A stretch of 64,000 bases of DNA from Macrobrachium rosenbergii (GCF_040412425.1 NC_089749.1:15163662-15227661); one strand, 5' to 3'. Shown: positions 38,586 to 51,511, counted from the stretch's first letter. A program made the numbers and translations. The notes: generated by a model from the sequence alone, not told the origin.

Positions 38586-41500
38586 GCCATTTCCCTCTAT
38601 GCAGCTTAATTCTATCATCATTTTTATCATCTTTTATATTTCATTATATATAGAGTACCTTGTAGTCTACTAATATTTTTATTTTATAAAATCTAAATAT
38701 CATTATCTTACTTTTCTTTTTTGAGAATCAACTTCTTTTTACTTAATTATGCGTTCATGTCTCGGCCTAGGCATCTACATATGTGGCTGAATTCTATAAT
38801 TTTTACCATGTTTTATTCTTCATTTTTCATCTTTTACTATGAGTTTTAATTCAAACGTTTCTACATTGGTTTATTATTCATACTCTTTATAAAAATAACA
38901 AAATACAGTATATTTATAGGTATGTACATAGGTATTGCCAGTTAAACTGGACTATTGGCTAAGACAGTCACCCTGACCCCCTATTAGTCTGTCTTAATGA
39001 GGGTCAACTGTATATGACAAGCTTATATATGATTGATGGGGTTTTGATGAAACAAAAACACACACCCCATTCCCTATAACACACAGACTATGCAATAACA
39101 ACCATGTAGTCTGCATTATATCTCAATATTTAAAATTGGCTATTTTCACACAACAAAATATCTGTGTATGACCCAGTCTGCTGAAGAAAGACAAAGACAA
39201 AGGAAAACTTATGGACCAAAGATCCTATAACAGTGACAACTAGTTAAAATCTAATGGTCACTTGTTTTGTCACTAAGGCTATAAATATTATAGTATACCT
39301 CACAAATAGCTAACTATATCCCAGAATATGTACACAGGTGATTTTCTTAAAAGTGCACATTACAAAGTGCCTGTATGATTTGCAAGTTTACATACACTTT
39401 TATAGTTCTAAAAAGCATCAAAATGAAAAAGAACTTTGAACTGGTGGCCTACCTTCTGAATGCATGATAGCCATATGAGTACGGAGAGTAGCAGCATCAC
39501 GGTACATTCTTCTACATGTTGGACATGGTCTGGGCTCATGAAAAGCAAGCTTCCTTTGATATTGTTCTGAAAAATCACACTGACTTACTTTGCTGAATGG
39601 ATGAGACTACAGTTGATCAAATAGCAACTAATTTCAAGAAGAGAAACTTCAGTACTTGAATATCTTCACTAAGAAATCTTCAGACACTAATTTGTTTAGG
39701 AAAATGAATTAAAAATCTTAGAAATAAAACAAAATTGAACAAATTTGTAATTACTGATCTAATCCTACTACTGTTCATCACAAAACCAAGGTCCATTTCT
39801 GACTCTGCTTCCAACTACATCCTGAAACAAGCAGCTCAAGAGCTGAAACTTTTCAGTTACTGGAATACTGCCTCACAATGCAAGACACCAGGTACTGATG
39901 TGGGTCCTTTGAAACTGATAGGAGTGACATTAAATGTAAAATAACAAGAGGTACAGCAACAAACTTATTTCTAACACTTCATCTATGTCTGTGCCAAATT
40001 TTTACAAAAACTTATTACACATTAAATTCAAGCATGAGGAGGGAATACAATGAAACTTTCCATGTTTCCAAAGCTGTTTCAATGCACAAAACCCTCATAT
40101 GCCTGACAAGAGTGAAGATCAAAGTAAGCTGGCTCAGAATTTCACCATGTAACTATCATTTCTATGCTGACTTTGGTACGTCTGAGAAAATTAGTTTAAA
40201 ATAAAAAACCACATATGATTGCTTAAAAATCTTCCAAACCATGGATACTAAACTATTCAGATAGTCTGAACAGGTATAAAATACAGGCAGTCCCCAGTTT
40301 ACGACGGGGGTTCCGTTTTTACGCCGCTTTGTAAACAGAAAATTGTTGTAAACCGAAAAATCATCGAAAATCGTCAAAAATCCTAAGAAAACCTTACTTT
40401 TAATGCTTTGGGTGTACTGAAAACGACGTAAACTACATTTTTATAGAGTTTTTCATAAAAAAAAACCTTCAAATTTTGATTATTCTGCCGTTTTGGAGCC
40501 ATATTTCTTCCGTCAGATCAGCGTGCGACGTGTCATAACCCGAACATGCATCGTAACCAGGAAATGATTTCTGATTAATATATTTGAAAAGTGTCGTTTA
40601 AAATGCTTTCACTAGCCACATTTATATATGCAATAATAAATAAACCTAGTTTCCTTCAACTTTTAGAAAAAACATCTAACATTTGAATTTGAGTAGTTTA
40701 AAAAAGGATGACAAAAATATATGAATACAACACATCTCATTCAAAATAAATCCCATCAAAATGTTTTGAACTTTTTTTTATATCACATTTCAATATTACA
40801 TATTCAAGAAGAAATAATTAAAAATAATTTAAAAACACATGAACAAACTGACAGGTACACTCCTCTGGACAAAATTCATATGAAAAATACCCTTATGAAT
40901 AAATCATCAACTACCAAAACTACATACCTAGAGTTGCTTGCACTTCCTGTAGAGAGACCATTGATGGATGAATGTACTGTTGGCCAGATGTGGAAGTAGA
41001 AAGGCTACTGGTAGTAGTTGGTGGTGCACACGTTGCTGTAGCTGGTGTTGTTCCAGACGTTACTGTTGGCACTGTCGATAATGCCACAGTTGCTGAGGCT
41101 GGTATAGGTGGAAATAAAATTTTTTGTACCACTTCGTTTAGGTTAATTTTGCCCTCCACAATAGACTTTGTTGAAGTTGTGCCTGAAATGTATGGGATTC
41201 AATAGCTCATCAAGAACACCACCCAGGAAAATTGTGTGGAAAAAGAGAAAACCATATACATGCAGTTCCCGGTTACCGGCGGGGGTTCCACTCTGACGGT
41301 GTGGTGATAACCAAAAATTGCCGATAACCGAAAATCGGTGATTTTTGGTGCCGAAAATAGCCAATTTTCGGTTATCAGCGACTCTGTTACGTATATATCA
41401 GCGCTGATAAGCGGAAATTGTACATTTTCGGGTCCGAAAATTGCCGATTTTCGTCGCTAGACAAGCGCCGTAAAACCGGATCGCCGATAACCGAGCCCGC

Positions 41501-44500
41501 CAATAACCGGGGACTGCCTGTATGCAGCACTGTACTTCATTTGAAAAAAAAAAAAATATAAATATTTTTACATCATTTACCTTACCAGGATAAATGTAAA
41601 ATGAGTTCTTTTCATTCTTCATACATACACATTACTCATACTGTATATTCATCAAATACATGCATCCAGAATGTTTCCCTGTCTTTTGTCTGCCATACAG
41701 AAAAAGGGAGTCTACTGCACAGGTGTCAACTGAGTCTACAGGTATGTATCAATCCTACAACTAACTTTAGTGCAAGCAGTGACACTCCAAGAACTGACAG
41801 GATGAGAACTCAAAAGGATTAAAGGGTTTGTAAAGAAAAACTTTATCATGAGTGCAGCTTCTTTCATCAAGGGAGGCTCATATGCAATAATTACATGTGC
41901 ATAGTGCATTTGGAAAGCCACTCAGTACAAAATCATCGGATAGATGCTTACACTGACACACACACACACACAAAAATAGTGCACATGGTTCTTTTTATGC
42001 CCAATGTAATGACCTTTAAATTTTTATTTTTAAAATATTTTAAAAATCATTGTTGTAGAGAATAACATGTTGGCTGTGGCTGAATCAGGACCACATCGTA
42101 GAAGGAGAGAGTCTTTTATGATAGGCTTATCAATTTACCTGTAACTCTACTACTTTAGCCTGACTTGCCTAGTATTTTGTCATAAAAAAGTGCAGAATAA
42201 AGAGATCACCCACTTGTCATGAATTATTAGAATAGAATAGAATGCTGTATAGAATTTAGGCCAAAGGCCAAGCACTGGGACATAAGAGGTCATTCAGTGA
42301 TGAAACAGAGATTGACAGTTAAAAGCTTTGAAATGTGTTAACAGGTGGTAATCCTCACAGTTGCACTATGAATCAATTGTTGGGAGAGGGTGGAAAGTAA
42401 GATGGAAGAAAGAGAATTTGAACAAATATACAGTAAAACAAATGAAAGGGGTTTCAGCTATGGGCTGAAGGGATGCTGAAAAGAACCCTAAATAATGCCT
42501 CCTGTGTATGAGGTGCACTGCTGGTCTAACCCCCTATGGGGATTATGAGTTATTTCCCTTTGTAATGTGATGTATAGCTCTCATGCAATAGAGTAACTCC
42601 TCCTGTCATCAATCTTTAATACAAGACATTGCATTTGTAGAATTAATCAATGTAGTCTTTCATCATGCACTAGTCGAGTGAAGTTAACTGGGATACTTGT
42701 CTAACCCTCTTTTTTTTTGTGAGAGGAATAAATTAGCGAGTTATATTGGAGTTCCATTCCCTATTTCACTTGCTTGGATCTTCACTGCCAAGTCTTGAGT
42801 AAATAAGTCAAACTGATGATCATCATCTAGTGTGAATGACCTTCCCACACAATGCATGAATAAAACTGACCTATCTCAAAGGTACAGATAGCAAAAAGAC
42901 CACTTTTTGTACAAGCTTCTAGGTTAACACTACTTCATGAAACTTGTAAAGAGCTTCTGTAATATCGTCACATACAAGGGCAAGATCCCGGCTAGGACCT
43001 GGCAACTTGTAAAGAAACTTTCAAAGTTCTGAATAACCCCCTTCAATGTAAGAGTTAAGTATATCTTGGTTTAACCAGACCACTGAGCTGATTAACAGCT
43101 CTTCTAGGGCTGGTCTGAAGGATTAGATTTATCTTACGTGTCTAAGAACCAATTGGTTACCTAGCAACGGGACCTACAGCTTATTGTAGAATCTGAACCA
43201 CATTATGACGAGAAATGAATTTCTGTCACCAGAAATAAATTCCCCCAATTCTTCATTGGCAGGTCGGAGAGTCGAACACTGGGCCAACAGTGTGCTAGCT
43301 GAGAGCTCTACCCACCCCTCCAATGAAGAACTCTTCAGAGAATAGTTGTCTTCAGAAATGGGAAGATATAGTAACTTGAATCACATATGCAACTTCTGGC
43401 TCTGCCCTTATCTCAATCATCAATCTCCACAATTTTCGAAGACAAGTCCCACTACTTCATCTTCTTTCTCCTCAAACTTAAGGCTTAGCTGAAGATTGAT
43501 ATCCCATCTTTGGCCAAAGATGACCAATGCCTCCTGATGCTATGTGCCTATAAGGAGTGGATTAATTTAAGTAGTGGAGGACTTACATCTCAAAATAGAT
43601 AAAAACTTGTGACTTGTAGAAGTCAGTCTGGAGGTTGAGAGCCAAAGGATGCTTGTTGCAATCCCAGATGCACTGGTTTTCAATTTATCTGACAGCTCCC
43701 TAACCACCTTCTTTATAAACAAGTCTGGGGAAGGAGGCCCAAGACCCTCAAGTCTTTAACCCCTTGTGAACAAGTAACATGCCTACATGTTCAAGATTTA
43801 GTGCCATAGTTTGAATAAATTTTCCAGGAAAATTGCTCACATCACTTCCATGGGCCATAAATGATTCATGGCAACTTTTACCCCAACTCTATTAGCTAGT
43901 CGGCATAGGAAAGAGAGAGAGAGCAGTTTGCTTTGAGATGTCACAGTGGAATGTTGTCCAAAATTCCCATCCAATGACGTCTTGTAAATACTTTACAATA
44001 AATATACTCAGAATTTATTACTGATTTTAATACTGTTCCATTATGATATTGTGTAAGCTGTAATTGTAATTTTACAAAATAAAATAACAAACAATATTAG
44101 AAAAAACTTATAACTTGGTAAAATAAGCATATTTTTATGACTGTCATTTGGAAAAGAAGCCCGGCACAGGGTTGGAAATATTCTCTCAAAAGCTTTTAAA
44201 CTGGCCACCCTTAAATTTAGCCCAGTCTGTCTACGAGTGTGCTTAATACATATTTAGCCTGGACTGTGCGGGTTAAAGCCTTATGAGGACAAGTGCTCTT
44301 TCTTGGCAGTATATCTGTTCCTTATGACAAAGTTGGCCAGATATAAAAAAAGCTCCAAAAATAATGGTATATTTGCTTACAATCAGTTTCCCTCGCCACA
44401 AAACTGGTACTGGATAACCAGATGATAAAGTATAGAAATCATTCGTAGAAGATCCTGCTTTGGAGAACCAATCCACATAACTCTTGAGCTGTTACCTGCA

Positions 44501-47500
44501 CTCCAGATGCAAGAACAGTGAGGCACATAATATGTTCTAAGGCTACATGTGGCGCATGCGCCTTGTTTGAGAGAAGAGCGCAATGTTTGGGGATTTTCAA
44601 AAAACACAAATAAGGGCAAACATGAGTGAATAGGTTGTGATGAACTAATCTATTCATATAAAAAATAATCCATCAAGGTTGCTGATATGAAATTATTACC
44701 CAGTAACCATGTACAGTATCAAATTCTAACGGAAAATTAAATTAATAGTTCTGATATAGTACTGTACTGTACTAAATTCAGCAGCATAAAGAACTTAAGT
44801 CTTTTTCTTACCAAGCAAAAATGTGACTTTATCAAAATCTTTTCACTACTAAATTATCAAAAACCCAGGCTGCTAAGTTAATAAATCACACCTTTTGGAG
44901 CTATCAAGACAGTAGAGCCTTGTGTGGTTGTGACAGAAGGAAGGATACCTTCAGAGGCTACAAGAGTTGCATAGTTAATTGGCCCCATTGCTGACGTCAT
45001 CCCTACTGTCTCCAACAATCCTTCCGGTAGAATCACTCCTGATTTCCCTAACGCTAATGGCAGAGAGGTCTTGAGCATATCAGAATCTCCATTTTCGGGT
45101 GGATCAGAGCTGTCATCATCATAATATTCCTCCTGGAAAAATGCGGGTGATTAGTAACTGTTTTGTAAAATGTATACTCATTCAACAAAAAGGGCAACAA
45201 AAAAGTTTTGATGAATCGTATAAGAACACTGAGTAACATTGCAATTTCCTTAAGCTTAAGTAATACTCACATTTACATGAACTCGGCAAAATGATTTCAA
45301 TATATTTAGCTCAAAAGCAATATTAGTCACCCTTCTGTTATGTGAATTACTAAAATCAAACTCAAAAACTGATAAAAACCAGTTAAAATCTGTAATTAAA
45401 ATAATAATGTACTCAGTACAGCACTTACATCTTTAAAAAAGTCACTACTTTCATTTTTGATGCTTGAGTTGCCATTAACTACCTTCTTTTTACTCTTATC
45501 AGTGCTGTCGTTACTACTGTCAGAAGTGCAATTTGGCGGGTCTTCTTTTTTAAATGATTTACTGAAAATAAAAAAGGTAAGATTATGATAGCACTATTAA
45601 TCCTTCAATTACCATAACATGATAATACAAATTCAATGAGATCTGACTACCACATAAGGATACAAAACTTAACAAGTACATACCAATATTGCTTACTATA
45701 TCCTTCCATATTTGACTTACATTCACCCACACTTACATCAAAACTTTATAAAAAACATAAATGTGAAAAACAAATCAATTGTAGTCAGTAACTACGTATT
45801 GTACATATTCTTTCCAACCAGGAAAACTAAACTCATACAAAAACTTACTTGCTATCACTGGAGGGAAGATCTACGAGAGGTGTGGCTGCATGGAGAGGTA
45901 GAGTTAAGGGAGATATGCCATTGGTAACTTTCTGCTGGGTGACTCCACTCTCCTTCGGTACAGGAGAAGACACTGTTTTTGTACTATCAAAGTCTTTTTG
46001 TTTCTGTGTTTCTGTTCTGGCATTTGTTTGTGCATCGCAAGACGATTTGCGAGGTCTCTTAGACGGGGGCGCTTCTGCCTCTGAGAGAGACCCTTCGGTA
46101 CTGTCCATTCCCTCCAAATCACTGGAGGATTTTTGTACTTCTTCAATCTTAAGGGGTTGCTCATCATCATCGTAGTCATCATCGTCGTCATCGTCATCAT
46201 CCTCATACTCTTCCTCCTCTACTGAATGTTCAGCATTGCTATCATCTTTGGTAGCCTAAAAGGACAAAACTGCAGTTTTAACATCATACATCGTAACCAG
46301 AGCTATAAAAAATTATTTTGCACATCACTGAGTTTTCAATACGAATTTTTAATATGAGCATTGCACATTCAAAAACATTCTGTAAATTTCATGTCCAATT
46401 TGCAAATCAACTACAATTTCCTTGCAAGATAGTTAAATATAAGTTTTATAATATAAAATGTATTTTTCATAAAACCCCATAAGTCATACAGAACCCTCAA
46501 TCATGATGCAAATGTCCCACCCTTAGTGATTTTGTACATTTATGGGGAATACCTATTCACAAAAAATAAATGCATATCTAAACAACATTATGGTTTGAGG
46601 TACAGTGCAAATAAGAAAGAAGTGTCACTGTATTTACAAAATATGTGTAAAAATAAACTTATGAGCACCTTACTGAAATACAGTACTGGTTAGGTTGATG
46701 GCAAAAACCTACAGTTAGCAGTGAAATTCATTTCAGGTACACTATATTTTGTATTTGCAAAAGTACAAAAGACCATAAATATACCTTAAGAGAAATACAA
46801 CCTACCTGAGCACTAATTATTGCTGAAGTCACATGTGTAAGACCTGTGACATCAAGATTGGTAGCAGCACTCAGAAGACTTGGCAGGAGTTCCTCTTCCA
46901 CGACAACTTCTCCGCAGTACATGAAATGTAGCAGGGACACAATAACCTGCCAGCCTAACCCATCCAGTATAATAATAGGGTGATCACAGGGATGATCCTG
47001 AAAGGGAAATGAGAGTTTAAGTCAGCACAGTATACCAAACAATCAGAATACACGGCACACAGTATTTGGAAAGAGCAAAATAACAAACTGTACACTAAAA
47101 CCTCAATGTAACATAACCCAACTTAGCATAATGCGCTACGTTGGGACTTGGCTGAGTTAATCTAGCACAGTTGTGTTTTTGCTGAGCAAGTCTTTCCCTT
47201 CTGTATGAATGAATGTAATCAAAATACTACAAAGTTTTTATGCAATCATGAATATCATACTCATCTATAAGGGGATTTATTCTTCTATTCATAAGCCTTA
47301 TAAAGAAAATGACATTTTTATAATAAAATAGTTTTATATATATACTTACCAAGTATATATATAAAAACAAATACGCTCACACAGTATTACTAAATTCAAA
47401 ACTCATGGCAAAGTGTCAGTTGCAGAATGGGGGTGACATGACATGCCCCACCCACTGCAACAGGAACGTGGCAGCGACTCATAGCCAACAGCTTTATTAT

Positions 47501-50500
47501 ATTTTAATGCCGTAATGTCCATGAAAGGAAGGAGGGAGGGCTCCGATTCAGTAATTACTTGGTAAGTATATATATAAAACTTTTATTATAAAAATGTCAT
47601 TTTTATATAAGTAACTTACCAATTAATGACTTAGCTGAATCCCACAGTCAGAGGGGGGGTTGGGATGAATGGACAATTCTACTCCAAAACATTAAGTGTG
47701 GTAATGACTTTGAAATAGAAAGGATGGCTAGCATTGAAACAATGCCTGTCACTTTCTTACCTGATAAGAGAATTATTGCAGGCAAATACTGCCTCTGGTT
47801 GGCAATGGCATCAGGGTCAGAAGCATGGGAGCTAAGCACAGGAGTATGTGGAATCCTTACATTCTTCCCAGGCTTACTAAGATGAGACTCAAGAACCTTC
47901 TGCCTTCGAAAATTCACCTGCCCTCTACAATAGTGCACATGGTATGCGCATCATAGCAAAGCTTAGTTAGCCTAACCTTGCAGCCTTCGCTAAAATAGTG
48001 AAAGCTAGATGAACTAGACTCAGACATAACTAAGTATCAAAAGACCTAAACTAACTAACGAAAACCAAACACGAAATAACTGGCGAAACAGGCAGGACGC
48101 GGAGACTGATGTGTTGTTGGTAGCATGGCATAAAATAGAATGAAGCCACTGGCTATGAGTCACTGCCATGCTCCTGTTGCAGCGGGCGGGGCCTGTCACC
48201 TTCCCTCACTGCAACTGGCGCTTTTCCGCAAATTTTGAATTTAAGAATGCTGTGTGAGCATAATCGTTAGCTAAGTAATTACTTGGTAAGTTACTTATAT
48301 AAAAGTTAATTTTCAAAGATATGCATCAGGGGAAATTCACTGACTACACATCCATACACACATTTGTTTCTTTTCTTTAGTTAAAAGTGAGTACTGTACT
48401 GTATTTACGGTGTGCAGATATTAAGTAAATTTACTACAACACCAGTAAACATAGGAAAAAGAAATGCATTCCTAAATACATACAAAACATCTACAAAGAA
48501 AATGAAAAAGTGATGATGTGAAGATGAAAAAGTCTGTTTTAATGCTACAATTGCAGAACAACTCATGACTTATTTTTAATATTGTCTACTTCATTGAAAA
48601 CTAAGTATTAGTGAAAGGTTGAGGACCCCCTTATGGGAAGGACATGCCCTTAAATGACAGATGAACTTCTTTACTTGAGGCTAGTGCTGAGAATGTTAGT
48701 TTATTGTGTGCATATGTGTGTAAAATTTAGTTTTACAATACTCAAGTTCATAACAACACTATCAATCAGATATTGCTAATTCCATATACAGTACTTAGCA
48801 GTTTACATACACAAACTCAAGTCATTTATAAGGATATACCTTTGGTGAAAGTTGACAGGCTGTTGAAGCTTGGTAACTAGGTACTTGACCCTTGGTGAAA
48901 CACTGCTCTAGTTTACCATTTAAGAGCTTAACAATTTTCTTTAACAGCTTTCAAAAAACTGTTTCCTCATGACAGAATGCTAGTTTTGGTCTGATTTTGG
49001 ATCTAAATAATTGAGTTTTGTTGTATTATTTAAAAATCAAAAATCAAAACCAAAGTCAGATTATGTTGAAGTTAACCAAGAATAAATTCCTTTCTTAATT
49101 AATCATTACTTTTCTCGAAAAACCAAGTAGAAATTTAAACATTCTTTTTCTACCAAGAAGAAAATATGCTAAATTAAATTTTTCAGAATCTCAATAGAGA
49201 AAATTTGAATGATGGCACCAGAAACTCAAAGGGCTGACTAGTTGCAAGTGAGTCATGAGGCAGGGACTATAACCTACTCACTGCACTGTTGGCATCACTT
49301 TTCCTTCACAACTGGGGACAAATGCAGGTAGATCTGAGGTATAAAAATGCAAATCGCACTGAATTTGCAATCTGCTTCTACAAGGAAACAATCATTCTTA
49401 GGTGAGACTGTCTAAAGAACATGAATGGTTTTCTTCTTCCCACAAGCCAGTGCCAGTTTCCCAAGAAAGTACATTAGCAGAGGAAGGATAGCTCATTTAC
49501 CACAGTGCAGCCTGACATATGTGATGTTTAGACTGACAAGGCCCTGTGCCAGAGTTTAGTTTTGTAGCAGCCTCTACTGAGTGAGCCCTTGCCCAAGATA
49601 TGGTGCAATCTCCTTTGCCTAACACCTTATATGCATGCCTTATGTCTTCCCACTGCCAGAATGAGATGGCGTTTTTGTAACTGGCAATACCAACAAACAC
49701 TAATGACACTTGGGCCTAAGATATTGAGTTCTGTGGAAGGTAACATTACAATACTTTCAAGGGACACAACACCATTTTACTCTGATCATCATCTACAAAG
49801 CCCCAAAGGGAAGGTATTGGAAAAAATCTTGAATCTCCTTTTGTAGACTAGGAAGTGTTGATCCTTCACAACTTGCAAGTTTTGCACCAGTTAAAAAGAG
49901 ACCTATGCTAAGGCTGGAATGAAGAAAGTTATTGTGACTGACATCCCTGTTCAAAGCCTCCCTTGAGATCACTTGGTGGCTGGGTGAGACTGCTTACTCT
50001 TGAGGTTGGAGTTTGTGAGGTAAGCAAGATGACTCAGAGCTCCCAAAGAGACCTTAACCAAAGCAGAACCAAAACAACTGGGAAAGGGCTCTGAACAAGG
50101 TAAAGAAAAAGTTTCATAATGGCTTTTAAAATCACATTTACAATAAGAGCTACACAAACAGCAATGCATGTGCAATACAAGCAGGGAGTAAAAGTTAACT
50201 GACTGTACGTAGAGTAAAGGCTATACAGAGCTACTAACCACTGCAATAGCTCTGTGTTAAACATTCTCAGTAAATGTTAATTACCAGATCTGCAGGATTT
50301 GCAAATCATGTATGCAATACAATAATTAATATTTTCAGCACATCCATGTAAAATGCACAACAACTACTCTGAGAATCCTATTATGTATCATACACCATAT
50401 GCACAACAATTTATCCATATACAACTTTTGCCTTATGTTCATGTATACACGCAAAGGTTTTTAAAAATACAGATTATAATTCTAAAGTTAAACTAAAATA

Positions 50501-50881
50501 GTTTAACTGCTCAGTAATAAGGCATAAATTTATCTGTCAATGCATACAACCCTAAATGGCATGCAGACTGTCACTATAAGAATCTTCCTTTATGGTAATA
50601 ACCCTTGTATAACACCTGATAAAGTTGTCGAGACTGTCCACAGTTTTTTAATGCTACAGTTTCCAACAGCACATGCAACTTATGCCAAACAAACCTTCAG
50701 GATCTTCTTAAAGTAGGCACTGCAGGCTGACAGGACCAATTTGTGCGCTCGGATTGAGTGTCCGTCACAGGCTATTGTGACATCTAGAAAATCCTCATCA
50801 TATCGCAGAGATTCTAAAGCTGAAGTAACGGTATCACTATAATTGTGCCATCGCAGCCAACACCTCCGTGGCTCCCCCATC
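37409..50881 (-). CDS. BTB/POZ zinc-finger transcription factor (537 aa, 8 exons, complete)
   Basis: Eight minus-strand exons (50695-50880, 46806-46997, 45849-46255, 45429-45561, 44892-45132, 40928-41182, 39453-39566, 37409-37494) join with fully consistent phases into 1,614 nt from ATG to TAA. Residues ~7-115 form an arthropod-type BTB domain (LRWHNYSDTV, FLDVTIACDGHSIRAHKLVL, FMYCGEV), a dimerisation and corepressor-recruiting module. An acidic linker with ten consecutive Asp and a basic PPSKRPRKS stretch (possible nuclear signal) follows. After a Thr/Ser/Ala-rich section come two C-terminal C2H2 fingers split by an intron. The architecture resembles tramtrack/broad/lola-like regulators, which bind DNA in the nucleus. 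I cannot name an orthologue. The start ATG follows acceptor ctttctcttttttag|G, so a 5' UTR exon lies upstream. Confidence 0.92.
38181..39010. mobile_element. pogo/Tigger-like MITE (830 bp)
   Basis: Ends cagtcgacccgcgttaa and (complement) cagttgaccctcattaa are inverted, each flanked by TA. It lies in the last intron of the BTB-ZF gene and contains a (GA)n array (38516-38582). Confidence 0.8.
38516..38582. repeat. (GA)n microsatellite
   Basis: About 33 GA units inside the pogo-like element. Confidence 0.97.
39453..39566 (-). CDS. BTB-ZF exon 7: zinc finger 1
   Basis: Phase 1 to phase 1. It encodes a canonical C2H2 finger: CPTCRRMYRD..., C-x2-C-x12-H-x4-H ending HMAIMH. Donor gtaggc. Confidence 0.92.
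40284..40562. mobile_element. pogo-like MITE, right end decayed
   Basis: The left end ta|caggcagtccccagtttac matches the terminal repeats of the element at 41259-41520. The right end stops at gtaaccagg without the final gactgcctg. In the intron just downstream of BTB-ZF exon 6. Confidence 0.65.
40928..41182 (-). CDS. BTB-ZF exon 6
   Basis: Acceptor catttcag, donor gtatgt, phase 1 to phase 1. Contains LNEVVQKILFPPIPAS and a Thr/Ser/Pro/Ala-rich tract. Related pogo-like MITEs lie on both sides (40284-40562 and 41259-41520). Confidence 0.87.
41259..41520. mobile_element. pogo-like MITE with 25-bp TIRs (262 bp)
   Basis: Left end catgcagttcccggttaccg; right end (complement) caggcagtccccggttattg; TA on both sides. 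The interior is strongly self-complementary (repeated gataaccgaaaat/attttcggttatc). In the intron just upstream of BTB-ZF exon 6. Confidence 0.82.
42248..42525 (-). repeat. Family B copy, inverted
   Basis: Complement of the family core: ggccaaaggccaagcactgg, gtcattcagtgatgaaac and tgaggtgcactgctgg. In the intron between BTB-ZF exons 5 and 6. Confidence 0.87.
43065..43333 (-). mobile_element. tRNA-derived SINE (family A), inverted
   Basis: Complement of the family A body (ggtttaaccagaccactgag, gaaatgaatttctgtcacca) and a decayed tRNA-like head ending gagagctctacccacccctc. Intronic in the BTB-ZF gene. Confidence 0.87.
43334..44891. other. BTB-ZF intron 5 remainder, no gene seen
   Basis: Unremarkable AT-rich intron. 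The overlapping minus-strand frames at 44.27-44.66 kb have no family resemblance. Confidence 0.5.
44892..45132 (-). CDS. BTB-ZF exon 5
   Basis: Acceptor catttttccag, donor gtgtga, ends phase 1. It begins EEYYDDDSSDPPENGDSDML and ends in a hydrophobic/Thr-rich region (GSTVLIAPK). Confidence 0.85.
45429..45561 (-). CDS. BTB-ZF exon 4
   Basis: The split codon AA|T gives Asn. Lys/Ser-rich sequence (KSFKKEDPPNCTSDSSNDST ...). Donor gtaagt, phase 0. No domain. Confidence 0.85.
45849..46255 (-). CDS. BTB-ZF exon 3: acidic linker
   Basis: 135 codons plus 2 nt. Glu/Asp-rich start, poly-Asp run of ten, then EAEAPPSKRPRKSSC. Acceptor tccttttag, donor gtaagt. Confidence 0.88.
46806..46997 (-). CDS. BTB-ZF exon 2: second half of BTB
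   Basis: 64 codons, phase 0 at both ends. It begins DHPCDHPIIILDGLGWQV and carries LLHFMYCGEVVVEEELLPSL. Donor gtaggt. Confidence 0.93.
47306..48313. mobile_element. 1-kb intronic inverted-repeat (foldback) element
   Basis: 47306-47354 and 47557-47604 are ~48-bp near-perfect inverted repeats (acatttttataataaaa... cttaccaagt). A further inverted pair is 47591-47635 with 48270-48313. The segments 47376-47510 and 48131-48262 (ctcacacag... gcaacaggaacgtggcag... ctcatagcca) are inverted homologues too. No transposase frame. It lies between the two BTB-coding exons. Confidence 0.8.
49497..49709 (-). pseudogene. Possible tyrosine-recombinase retroelement trace
   Basis: A minus-strand frame reads WARAHSVEAATKLNSG and then ICQAALW. 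This is similar to the RAHS-x-R-x-AAT ... ILK-x-A-x-W block of DIRS-type tyrosine recombinases, but the catalytic Arg position is Glu. Flanking frames are broken. Weak call from pattern memory. Confidence 0.28.
50695..50880 (-). CDS. BTB-ZF exon 1 (coding): first half of BTB
   Basis: 62 codons from ATG to donor gtttgt, phase 0. It ends SACSAYFKKILK, the usual break in the middle of arthropod BTB domains. Confidence 0.93.
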
Positions 50882-51511
50882 CTAAAAAAGAGAAAGTATG
50901 ATTAAAAACAGGAAAATTAACAGTATCTAAGCACACCATTTGTTAACAAACTATCTTCTAGGCAAATAACTTTTAAACAAATCATCTAATGAAGTTTATC
51001 TAATCTTTCGATGGATCTTAATTACCAAACCTCTCCATCAATAGTGCTGAGTTCTGAGACACAAATGGACTCCTCTTCAAGTATAAGTATATAGAAAAAT
51101 GCAGCTAAAGGTTGGTAAAAAAAAAAGTATCAAAACAGTCACATACGTCTCACCAGAATGGCCATTTTATCTTTTAACATTTGTAAGGCTAGCTCCTAAT
51201 AAAAACAAGGAGAGTAATGATGCTGAAGTTCTAATAACCATCATTCAAAGTCACAGAAGGGGTTATTTTAATTCACCAGATTATACAATCTTACATTTCT
51301 CAAGAGACTTTCTATGTACAGTGGTTCAAATTTATTCTAACTTATAATAAGGTTATTTCTGGATACATGCATATAAACACATTATTTGCATTACTATTTC
51401 TGATTAACCTCTTTTATTCAACATGACATTGATATATTGAACGATCTGATTCCCATGTAAATATCAGAACAATCATTTAAGTAATGCAATACAGTAAACT
51501 CTGAAGTATAA

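Noticed and set aside
47090..47170. Left end of another pogo-like element (tacactaaaacctcaatgta)
   Set aside because: No inverted partner was found within 2 kb.
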